This document shows positions 52,782 through 60,838 of a stretch of 64,000 nucleotides of DNA, piece by piece. The translations under genes were made by a program, and so were the position numbers. Position 1 is the stretch's first letter; the number at the start of each line of letters is the position of its first letter. Origin of the DNA: Planctomycetota bacterium (lineage in GTDB: Bacteria > Planctomycetota > SZUA-567 > H5-PLA8); NCBI GenBank assembly GCA_015075375.1, contig JABTUM010000002.1:1723393-1787392 (forward strand). Direction: 5' to 3'. The notes below the pieces were generated by a model, which did not search any database, had not been told where the DNA came from, and was given only the letters and a program-made list of their open reading frames with translations.

Positions 52782-55256
52782 ATGCACCATCGAATCAAGA
52801 TACTGGTCGCCTTGGCCCTTGCGACGGTGAGCTTTGTAGCCACCGACGTGAGCGCCGCGGCGAGCAAAGCTAAGAGCAAGGTCGAGTTCAAGCCTTCGCA
52901 CTTCACGAAGCTGCCCAGCGAGCTGACGGGCATTTCGGTAGGTTCGCTGGCTTGGGGCGATTACGACAACGATGGCGATCTGGATCTGGTGCTGGCGGGC
53001 TGGACGGGCTCGAAGCGGATCACCAAGATCTACCGGAACGACGGCGGGAATTTCACGGACATCGGTGCGGCGCTGGAGCCGGTTTCGTACTGCTCGACGG
53101 TCTGGGCGGACTTCGACAACGACGGCGACCTGGACCTGTTCACGGGCGGGCGCGCGACGAACCCGAGCACGACGAAGAATCTGATCAGCAACGGCAGCTT
53201 CGAAGAACCGGTGATCACGCATCCCGCCGGCTGGTACATCTACGGCTCGGGCCGGCTGAACGGCTGGCAGGTGCGCTGGGTCCACGACGCGCAGCGCGTC
53301 TCGCCGGTGCTGGCGGCCACGGGCCCGGTCCTGGAACTTCAGAAGAGCGGCGTGCTTCCGGGGATCGCGGCTGCGGCCGGCAATCAGTACGCGGAACTGG
53401 ATTCGGACACGGAAGGCCCGGACTTCAGCGGCAATGACATCCTGCCGACGGTGGCTATTTCGCAGACGGTCGAGTCGATTCCTTCGACCTACTACAACCT
53501 CAAGTGGAAGGTGCGCGCGCGGCCGGGCAACTGGGGCACGCAGACGCTGCGCGTCTCGGTGAACGACGCGATAGTCTACGAAGGTGCGGCTCCGGCGGAC
53601 TGGACGGAAATGTCGAAGCGCATCTACTGCCGCACGGACGAACTGAAGGTCGAGTTCGCGGATATGGGCGATGCGAACAGCTACGGGGTGCTGCTGGACG
53701 ACGTACGCCTGACGAACGAAGGCGGCCGCGAGCGCCGGATCAGCAAGCTTTACCGCAACGAGAAGGGCACGTTCGTGGACAGCGGGATCAAGTTCCCCGG
53801 CTTGTGGTTCGCTTCGGCGGCTTGGGCGGACATGGACAACGACGGCGATCCGGACCTGGCGATCAGCGGCACGACGTACGCGGGCCGCACGTGCAGCGTA
53901 TGGCGCAACGACAAGACCACCTTCACCAACATCGGCGCGGAGATGACAGGCTTCTCGAGCGGGTGCGTGAGCTGGGGCGATGTGGATAAGGACGGAGATG
54001 TGGACTTGGCGGCCTCGGGCTGGACGGGTGAAGACAAGTTCGCGGCGCTGTACAAGAACGAGGGCGGCACGTTCTCGAATTCGGGCACGAGCCTGGAGCC
54101 CGTCTCCTTCTGCTCGCTGGCTTGGGGAGATTACGATAACGACGGCTGGCTGGATCTGGCCTTGGCCGGCCGCGGCGACCCGGTTCTCGATATCCGCCAC
54201 GCGTACATCTACAAGAACACGGGCGGCACGCTCTACGCCGCGGACAAGACCTCGCTGACGCCGATCTCGAGCTGCACGCTGGCTTGGGGCGACTTCGACA
54301 ACGACGGCGACCTGGACTTGGGCGCGGTAGGCTGGACGGGCGAACGCCGCATGTGCCGCGTCTACCGCAACGACCGCAAAGAATTCCTGGACCTGGAAGC
54401 CGAACTGGAAGGGGTTTCGTACCGCAACGGCGCGCTGGCCTGGGGCGACCTGGACAACGACAGCGATCTGGACTTCGTGGTCGCCGGCAACAGCACGAAT
54501 GAGGAAGAGGACACGGTGAAGGTCGCGCGCTTCTACCGCAACGACGGCCCGTTTGCGAACAAGCCGCCGGTAGCTCCGGTCAAGCTTTGGGCGCAGCAGC
54601 AGAAAGACGGCTCGGTCGCCTTCTCTTGGTCGCGCGGCAGCGATGAGCAGACACAAGTTCGCGGCCTGACCTACAACCTGCGCGTCGGCACGGCTTCCGG
54701 GAAGGATGATGTGGTGGCCAGCCACAGCGATGAGCGTTCGGGCGTACGCCGGCTGGCGGCGATGGGCAACATCCAGTCGGGCATGGCCTGGTCGCTGCGC
54801 GGGGTTCAGCCCGGCACCTACTACGCCGCGGTACAGGCGGTGGACACCTCCTTCAAGGGATCGGCCTGGAGCACGGAGGTGGTCTTCAAGGTGCTGGCTC
54901 CGAACACCGCGCCGACCTTCGAGAGCCATCCGTACGCGAAGTCTTCGGTCCTGACGCTTCCGGTCATGTCGACGGACCTTTACGCGCTCGCGGAAGACCC
55001 CGAAAACGACAAGCTGATCTATACGTGGGAAAAGGAGAAGGCGAGCGGAAACGTCTTCTTCGGCGATACGAACGGGACGGCGGACGGCTGGAAGGTGAGT
55101 GCGCGCTTCACCGGCAAGGGCACGTTCACGGTGCGGGTCAAGGTGAGCGATGGCCGCGAAGCGGTGTTCAGCGAAACGCTGACGATCACGGTGCTCCCGG
55201 CCAGCAACAATAATAAGAAGGGCGACAGGGCATCGAGGTCGGTGGAGGACTACTAA
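52782..55256 (+). CDS. Secreted FG-GAP (VCBS) beta-propeller protein with DUF642-like insert and FN3-like tail
   Basis: An 824-residue secreted protein from ATG 52782 with GGAG about 6 bases upstream and a signal peptide (KILVALALATVSFVATDVSA). Seven FG-GAP repeats with calcium loops such as DYDNDGDLDL, DFDNDGDLDL, DMDNDGDPDL, DVDKDGDVDL and DYDNDGWLDL indicate a seven-bladed propeller of integrin-alpha type. After blade 2 a lectin-like domain is inserted (NLISNGSFEEP, GRLNGWQVRWV), resembling DUF642. The C-terminus has an FN3-like domain (residues ~620-720) and a cadherin/PKD-like domain (SDGREAVFSETLTITV). Such proteins bind carbohydrates or partners at the cell surface. It may bind the polymer made by this locus; this is inference. 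Confidence 0.9.
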   Translation: MHHRIKILVALALATVSFVATDVSAAASKAKSKVEFKPSHFTKLPSELTGISVGSLAWGDYDNDGDLDLVLAGWTGSKRITKIYRNDGGNFTDIGAALEPVSYCSTVWADFDNDGDLDLFTGGRATNPSTTKNLISNGSFEEPVITHPAGWYIYGSGRLNGWQVRWVHDAQRVSPVLAATGPVLELQKSGVLPGIAAAAGNQYAELDSDTEGPDFSGNDILPTVAISQTVESIPSTYYNLKWKVRARPGNWGTQTLRVSVNDAIVYEGAAPADWTEMSKRIYCRTDELKVEFADMGDANSYGVLLDDVRLTNEGGRERRISKLYRNEKGTFVDSGIKFPGLWFASAAWADMDNDGDPDLAISGTTYAGRTCSVWRNDKTTFTNIGAEMTGFSSGCVSWGDVDKDGDVDLAASGWTGEDKFAALYKNEGGTFSNSGTSLEPVSFCSLAWGDYDNDGWLDLALAGRGDPVLDIRHAYIYKNTGGTLYAADKTSLTPISSCTLAWGDFDNDGDLDLGAVGWTGERRMCRVYRNDRKEFLDLEAELEGVSYRNGALAWGDLDNDSDLDFVVAGNSTNEEEDTVKVARFYRNDGPFANKPPVAPVKLWAQQQKDGSVAFSWSRGSDEQTQVRGLTYNLRVGTASGKDDVVASHSDERSGVRRLAAMGNIQSGMAWSLRGVQPGTYYAAVQAVDTSFKGSAWSTEVVFKVLAPNTAPTFESHPYAKSSVLTLPVMSTDLYALAEDPENDKLIYTWEKEKASGNVFFGDTNGTADGWKVSARFTGKGTFTVRVKVSDGREAVFSETLTITVLPASNNNKKGDRASRSVEDY

Positions 55257-55311
55257 CCGGACCGGGGCATCCAAGCCCGCATGGCAGAGCGGCTTGGGCG
55301 GTGGCTGGAGA

Positions 55312-55355
55312 GCAGCCGCGGATGGCCGACAGGCCCCGCGGCTGCTGATGTTTTT
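55312..55355 (+). terminator. Rho-independent terminator after the FG-GAP gene
   Basis: GCAGCCGCGG (55312-55321) pairs perfectly with CCGCGGCTGC (55336-55345), followed by TGATGTTTTTG. A second hairpin, CCAAGCC/GGCTTGG, lies just upstream at 55271-55297. Together they should end transcription of the FG-GAP gene and separate it from the kinase. Confidence 0.7.
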
Positions 55356-55407
55356 GAAACGAGTATCACGCAGATTAACGCAAAGCGGCTAAAATGAAGG
55401 CGTGGGA

Positions 55408-57579
55408 ATGGGCGGTGTCCGTAGCGGGCCAGACCGAAGCGGAAGGCCCGGGGCCGCGGGAGCAGCCAGATATATGGCGGAATCCGTACCGGTACAGAGA
55501 AGCCCTTCTTCCGCATCTTCGGAAGGGGCCGAATCGGTATCACCGGCCGGGCACGATCCCGTTCGGATCGGCGCTTACCGGATCGTCCGCCGCTTGGGCT
55601 TGGGCGGGATGGGCATCGTTTACGAGGCATTCGACGCCGAACTGAATCGCCGTGTCGCGCTTAAACTGCTTTCGACCGCTGCCGCCACCACGCCTCAGGT
55701 CGACCGCTTTCTTTTCGAAGCGCGCACCGTCGCGGCGCTCAACAATCCCCACATCGTCCAAGTCTTCGGCGTCGGCAAGCACGACGACCAGCCGTACTTC
55801 GCGATGGAACTTGTCGAAGGCCGCGAGTTGGAGGCGATTCTGGGCGACCCGGAGCATCCACTGACGATCGCCGAAGGCGTCGCGATCGTGATTGCCTGCG
55901 TGCGCGCACTGGTCGCGGCGCAGGATCATGGGATTGTGCACCGCGACATCAAGCCGGCGAACATCATGATTTCGCGCCAAGGCGTCGTGAAGGTGATGGA
56001 CTTCGGCTTGGCCAAGGCCGGCAGCCTCTCCACCTCGCTGACCACGGAAGGCCAGATTCTGGGCACACCCGATTACATATCGCCCGAACAGGCTTCGGGC
56101 GGGCAGGTCGATACGCGCTCGGACATGTACAGCCTGGGATGCGTGCTGTACCGCTGCCTGACCGGCCGCAAGCCGTTCGTGGCGGAGACGCCCATGGAAG
56201 TGATCTGCTGCCACGTACTGCACGAGCCCGAGCCGATCCGAACGCTGAATCCGGCCGTGCCGTTCGCGCTTTCCTCCATCAACGAACGGATGATGGCGAA
56301 GGATCCCGAGTTGCGGTTCTCGTCTCAGCGCGAGCTGCTGGAGGCGCTCGAGAATTTCCTGACGCAGATCGCCGACTACAAGTTGCCGGGGCAGGAACTG
56401 GCGGTGGATCTGGCTTGGCACGCCCAGGATCCCACGGGCCGCACGGCTCGTAAGCTGAAATTGCAGCGCAAGACCGTTGCGGCCGGTCCGTCGCGCATGC
56501 TGGTGGGCCAGTTGCTCAAGATCAGCGGCGCGTCCACGAGCGCACCGCGCACCGTGGACCGCGGCTTGACCGCGCAGGAGCTGGCTTCGCGGGCCGATCA
56601 GCGCTACCGCCACGCGGGATTTGGGCTCTTGCATCTGGTGGGGCTGCTGGCGCTGGCCGGACTGCTGGGAGGAGGCGGATACCTGGCTTGGCGCAGCGGG
56701 CAGGCGGCGGGATCCGAAGCCGAGGTGGCGCAGTTTCGCTATCAGCCGGAAAAGCTCCATCGGCACCTGCCCGAAGGCTGGACGCTCGAACGCGTGGCGC
56801 GGCACGGCGAGGCGCTCGACCTGCACGAAGGACGCCTGCTCGAATCGGGCGTCTACGAACTGAGCTTCCGCGGACCCGAAGGCCGTGCGGTCACGACCAC
56901 GGTCTCGTGGAGCGCAGACGGGATCGTGCCGGCGCCGGCTCCCGACTTATTTGCGCCGGTTCAAGCGGGAGACTCGTCCGGTCCGGCGCCGTCTCAGCCG
57001 GCCGCGCCAGCGGACCCTCGCACGCCGCGGACCGGCGTCGCCGCGGGCCGGTTATCCGCAGACGCCGCGGGTTGGACGAACGGCGTGCGGGAAGATTGGG
57101 GCGGCAGATCCGGTGTACGCGTGGCGCTGGGCACTCCAGTTTCGCCCGCGGGGTTGCGCTGCAATCTGGAGTCCCTTGGGCTGCTCAAGATCGAATCCGG
57201 CGGCAGCCTGAAGCTTGACGTTCGCCTGAAAGGCGCCACGCGGATTACCCTTCAGCTCTATTGTCCCGATCGTGGCGAAGTGTTTTGCGCTACGCGTGAA
57301 GTCGCCCCCGAAAAGTGGGTTTCGTTGGCTTGGACTTGGACCGAATTCAAGAGTCTGGGCGGCGACCAGCGCTTGGCCACGGGCGATCTGATCTCGCAGA
57401 TCGGTGTCTTTTCGGTCGTAGAAGACGGGGCTTCAGCCGAAGACCTGCGCGCGGGAACCCAAATCGGCGTGGCCGATTGTGTTTGGGGAATCCTTGGTGC
57501 ATACATGCCCCAAAAATGCCGAAACCTGGGTATGGAATGGGCCTATTCAGGAAGCCTGGACGGCCTTGGCTTGCATTAG
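55408..57579 (+). CDS. Transmembrane Ser/Thr protein kinase with extracytoplasmic beta-sandwich domain
   Basis: About 723 residues. ATG 55408 has GAAGG 7 bases upstream; ATG 55474 is an alternative. The Pkn2-type kinase domain (residues ~55-320) has all catalytic motifs: LGLGGMGIVYEA, VALKLL, HRDIKPANIM, MDFGLAKAG, GTPDYISPEQ and YSLGCVLYRCLTG. A juxtamembrane segment leads to one helix near residue 410 (GLLHLVGLLALAGLLGGGGY). The outer part has a small Ig-like unit (ESGVYELSFRGPEGRAVTTT), a Pro-rich linker and a jelly-roll-like domain (GGSLKLDVRLKGATRITLQL). It could sense a carbohydrate or cell-wall signal and phosphorylate cytoplasmic partners of the locus. It follows a terminator, so it likely has its own promoter. 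Confidence 0.93.
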   Translation: MGGVRSGPDRSGRPGAAGAARYMAESVPVQRSPSSASSEGAESVSPAGHDPVRIGAYRIVRRLGLGGMGIVYEAFDAELNRRVALKLLSTAAATTPQVDRFLFEARTVAALNNPHIVQVFGVGKHDDQPYFAMELVEGRELEAILGDPEHPLTIAEGVAIVIACVRALVAAQDHGIVHRDIKPANIMISRQGVVKVMDFGLAKAGSLSTSLTTEGQILGTPDYISPEQASGGQVDTRSDMYSLGCVLYRCLTGRKPFVAETPMEVICCHVLHEPEPIRTLNPAVPFALSSINERMMAKDPELRFSSQRELLEALENFLTQIADYKLPGQELAVDLAWHAQDPTGRTARKLKLQRKTVAAGPSRMLVGQLLKISGASTSAPRTVDRGLTAQELASRADQRYRHAGFGLLHLVGLLALAGLLGGGGYLAWRSGQAAGSEAEVAQFRYQPEKLHRHLPEGWTLERVARHGEALDLHEGRLLESGVYELSFRGPEGRAVTTTVSWSADGIVPAPAPDLFAPVQAGDSSGPAPSQPAAPADPRTPRTGVAAGRLSADAAGWTNGVREDWGGRSGVRVALGTPVSPAGLRCNLESLGLLKIESGGSLKLDVRLKGATRITLQLYCPDRGEVFCATREVAPEKWVSLAWTWTEFKSLGGDQRLATGDLISQIGVFSVVEDGASAEDLRAGTQIGVADCVWGILGAYMPQKCRNLGMEWAYSGSLDGLGLH

Positions 57580-57639
57580 GTAAGTTGTTGAAGTCCAGGA
57601 TGTTGCGGATAAAAGTAGGGGTCGAAAGAGGTTGTGTCC

Positions 57640-58044
57640 ATGGCTTCCAGTCCTTCCGATCTCCACCTGTTGTGCGTGGAAGATCACAAACCGCTCGCCA
57701 AGGTAATTCAGCTCACTTTTGAGCACGAGGGGTATCACGTTCATATGGCTCATCGCGGCGAGATGGTGCTGGAGATGGCGCGCCAGATCCGCCCGGCGCT
57801 GATCCTGCTGGACGTGATGATGCCGGGAATGGACGGGTTTCAAATCCTGAAGGCTCTGAAACACGACGAGGCACTCAAGCACATTCCGGTCATCATGTGT
57901 ACCGCGCGGGACACCGAAGAAGACCGCAGCTTGGCGCTGGAAGCCGGGGCCAAGGATTACATCTCGAAACCATACGACAAAGCCGATTTGGTAGCTCGCG
58001 TCCGCCTCGCTCTGAAACGCCCCGAACAAACCTGCCCACGGTAA
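57640..58044 (+). CDS. Single-domain CheY-like response regulator receiver
   Basis: A 134-residue protein from ATG 57640 with AGAGG 8 bases upstream. All receiver residues are present: acidic pair Glu14-Asp15 (LLCVEDHKP), phospho-acceptor Asp58 (LILLDVMMPGMDGF), Thr88 (MCTARD) and Lys110 (YISKPYD). There is no output domain, so it works by protein contact, like CheY or DivK. It lies 16 bases before the CHASE2 sensor gene. Since that sensor lacks the phosphorylatable His, the phosphate donor for this receiver must be another kinase. GTCCAGGAT lies 38 bases upstream of the start, matching the direct repeats at 52420 and 52441. Confidence 0.95.
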   Translation: MASSPSDLHLLCVEDHKPLAKVIQLTFEHEGYHVHMAHRGEMVLEMARQIRPALILLDVMMPGMDGFQILKALKHDEALKHIPVIMCTARDTEEDRSLALEAGAKDYISKPYDKADLVARVRLALKRPEQTCPR

Positions 58045-58059
58045 GGTAGGCGCGATCAC

Positions 58060-60825
58060 GTGAAGCCCATGCGCGGCCGATGGTTGTGGTGGTTGCCGGC
58101 AACGGCAGGGCTGCTGGTCTTCGCGCTGGCCGATTGGGGCACGGAGCGCGCGGGCATGAACGCGCCGGTCCACGATTGGGTGATCCGCCTGCGCGGCCGC
58201 CTGACGCCGCACCCTGACTTGGTGCTGCTGACCCAGGATCGCGGCACCTACGAGCGATTGGGCCCAAGCGGCGGCGACGAGGACGCGCACCTGCGCCTGC
58301 TCGAAACGTTGTACCGCGCCGGAGCGCGCGCGGTGCTGTACGCTTCCCCCCCGTTCGACGATATGCGCGAAGCCGGCGTGCTGGCCGAATGGTCGGCGGA
58401 GCACCCAGAGCTGATGCTGCTCTTTGCCGCCCGCGTTTCGATCGACCCGTTCGCCGATCCGGCGATTGCCGTCACGCAAGAGCTGGAACCCGAGTTGCGC
58501 GAGCGCTTTCAGGCCGGCGTCGCGTATCTGCATCCGGACGAGGACGGAACGGTGCGCCGCGTGGCGCTCGAGTTGCAACAAAAGGACCGTACGCTGCCGG
58601 GCTTCGCCGGGGCCGCCGCCGAATGCCTCGGCGCACCACCGCTCGATCCCGCCACCCGCGCCTCCGGCTCGTTCCGGCCGGCCTTCGTCGGTCCCGCCCG
58701 CTCGTACCCGTCCTTCTCGCTTTGGCGCGTAGTGGAAGGCGATGTGCCGCTGGAGCTGCTGAAGGGCAAGATATGCCTGGTTGGGCGCACCGATTCTTCC
58801 CGCGTGGCGTTGTACCCGACACCCACGAGCGAGACGCCGTTATTCACGACGCCGATGGAGGTTCAGGCCAACGCGTTGGATGCGCTGCTTTCGGAGCGCT
58901 ACTACCGGGAGATTCCTCCGGCGTGGTACTGGGGCGGCGCGGCGGCCGTCACGATCCTGCTAACCTGGATCATGCTCGCGCTGCGTCCGCTGCAAAGCCT
59001 GGCCATCACCGCATGCTATCTGGCGCTGCTGGTCTTCGGAGCGGCCGAAGCGGCGAGGCACGGGCCGTGGGAACTGCCGCTCTTGCCGCTGGCGGCCTTG
59101 GGCGCGGCGGCCTGCGTGGGCAGCCTGGGCATGCAGTTGGTCAGCATCCAGGACGATCTGCTGGACTTGCTGACGGGCACGCACCGGACCTCGTGGCTGT
59201 TCAAGGAAAGCGGGGACACGTCAGGCGCGGCGCCCGAACGCGCTCTGGAACTGGCCAACCTGGTGCTGCGCGCGCAAGGCGTGTCCGTGGCGTTCCGAGC
59301 GCCCAAGGGCGGCGGATTCACGGTTGCCGCGTCTTCGGGCTGGGGCCCCGACGCCGAATGCTTCGCGGCCGGACAGACGATTCAGGTGCCCGCGCAGGCT
59401 CGAGTCGCGGTGCTGGAAGGCGCGAAGCTCCGGCCCGGCCTGCTGGGTCCGTGCTGGGTGGCTCGGCTGAACGCGGAAGGTCCGGCCGAAGGCTGGCTGG
59501 TGGCGCGGTTGGGCGAGACGCGGCAGGCGGCTCAGGCGGAACCGCTGCTGATCTCACTGGCGGAGGTGATGTCGCGTTCCCTAAGTCCCGCGCGCGAAGG
59601 CGCGGCCGCGGGCTGGTGGGACCGCTTGTGGGAGCTTCCGCTGCTGCGCGTGCTAAGCAGTTCGCAGGTGGCGCGCGTGGTGGGGCGCTTGACGGCGGTC
59701 GACCGGCGCAACCGCGCGGAGCGCGATGTATTGACGCGGATGCTCGACGACCTGGAGGTGGGCCTGATCCTGTGCGACGGCACGGGCCGCGTGCGCCTGG
59801 CCAACCGCTTTTACCAGGAGGTTGCGCAGGCGGCGGGCGTGCCGTGGGCCGGTGCGAACGGCTTCGAACTGCTCGAGCGGCTGACCCAGAAGGACGCGGC
59901 GGCGCTGCTGCCTCCGCTGGCCGGCGCGTTTCAGCGCGACGTGCCCGCGACTTTCCCGGTGAAGCTGGAGGCGGGCATTCGGCACAGCTTCCTGTTGACG
60001 CTGACACCGCTGCGCACCCAGCATGCCGCCGGCGCTCCCAGCGAACACACGCCACCGGCCTGGCCCGACCATTTTCTGCTGGTGCTGGCCGATGTCACGG
60101 CGCTGCAGCAACTGGACGCGATGAAAACCGAACTGCTGCAGGCGATCAGCTACAAAGCGCGCAATCACCTCGCGGTCCTGATCGGCTACAGCGATCTGAT
60201 TCAGGAATCGCCCGAACTGGCCACGGAACTGAGCGCAGACCTGAAGGCCGAAGCGGTGCAGTTGACCGAGATCTTCGACAGCTTCCAGACCGCGGCGGAC
60301 TTCTCGCTGGACCACCGCGAGCGCAAGCAGAAGGTTCCGATCAACATGACGCGCATGGCCAAAGACGTGATCCAGAATCTGGCCGAGCTGGCGCGCTCGA
60401 TGCAGGTCGAACTCAAGCAGGAGACGGAACAACTGGTTAACTTGGTGCTTGCCGACGAGCAAGGCCTGCGCACGGCGCTGATCTCGATTTTATATACCTG
60501 CCTGAGCAGCAGCCGGCCCGGCGCAACGGTGACGCTGAGGGTCTCGGAACTGGAAGAAGCGCTGCTGATCACGATCCAGGGCGAAGGCTGCATCCTTTCG
60601 CCGCGAATGATCCAGCGCCTGCTGGTCCGCCCGGAGTCCGAAGAAGAGGAAGAAGAAGCGGCCACGGGCGAACCGTCCGAAGTACCGCAGTTGATCGAGC
60701 GTGAAGGGTTGAAATGGCTGCGCAAGGCGCGCACGCTCATTGAAGAAAACGAAGGGCGCATCCTGGTATCCGAGCTTAGCGGCATGGGCGCGGAATTCCG
60801 CGTCTCGCTGCCCAAGATCGCCTGA
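58060..60825 (+). CDS. CHASE2 sensor with degenerate histidine-kinase domain (Tyr in place of the phospho-acceptor His)
   Basis: A 921-residue membrane sensor from GTG 58060 (or ATG 58069). An N-terminal helix is followed by a periplasmic CHASE2 domain (DWVIRLRGRLTPHPDLVLLT, LKGKICLVGRTDSSR, PMEVQANALDALLSERYY) and three membrane helices near residues 285-360. A GAF-like domain (~375-500), a PAS-like domain (~570-680) and a HisKA/HATPase-like tail follow. The H-box reads QAISYKARNHLAVLIGYSDL, so the usual SHELRTPL His is Tyr698. The N-box lacks its Asn (SILYTCLSSSRPGA) and the DxGxG loop is QGEGC. It is most likely a pseudokinase or dimerising scaffold. It is 13 bases upstream of the PgsC-like gene. 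Confidence 0.9.
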   Translation: MKPMRGRWLWWLPATAGLLVFALADWGTERAGMNAPVHDWVIRLRGRLTPHPDLVLLTQDRGTYERLGPSGGDEDAHLRLLETLYRAGARAVLYASPPFDDMREAGVLAEWSAEHPELMLLFAARVSIDPFADPAIAVTQELEPELRERFQAGVAYLHPDEDGTVRRVALELQQKDRTLPGFAGAAAECLGAPPLDPATRASGSFRPAFVGPARSYPSFSLWRVVEGDVPLELLKGKICLVGRTDSSRVALYPTPTSETPLFTTPMEVQANALDALLSERYYREIPPAWYWGGAAAVTILLTWIMLALRPLQSLAITACYLALLVFGAAEAARHGPWELPLLPLAALGAAACVGSLGMQLVSIQDDLLDLLTGTHRTSWLFKESGDTSGAAPERALELANLVLRAQGVSVAFRAPKGGGFTVAASSGWGPDAECFAAGQTIQVPAQARVAVLEGAKLRPGLLGPCWVARLNAEGPAEGWLVARLGETRQAAQAEPLLISLAEVMSRSLSPAREGAAAGWWDRLWELPLLRVLSSSQVARVVGRLTAVDRRNRAERDVLTRMLDDLEVGLILCDGTGRVRLANRFYQEVAQAAGVPWAGANGFELLERLTQKDAAALLPPLAGAFQRDVPATFPVKLEAGIRHSFLLTLTPLRTQHAAGAPSEHTPPAWPDHFLLVLADVTALQQLDAMKTELLQAISYKARNHLAVLIGYSDLIQESPELATELSADLKAEAVQLTEIFDSFQTAADFSLDHRERKQKVPINMTRMAKDVIQNLAELARSMQVELKQETEQLVNLVLADEQGLRTALISILYTCLSSSRPGATVTLRVSELEEALLITIQGEGCILSPRMIQRLLVRPESEEEEEEAATGEPSEVPQLIEREGLKWLRKARTLIEENEGRILVSELSGMGAEFRVSLPKIA

Positions 60826-60838
60826 ACGGACCGAAGCG

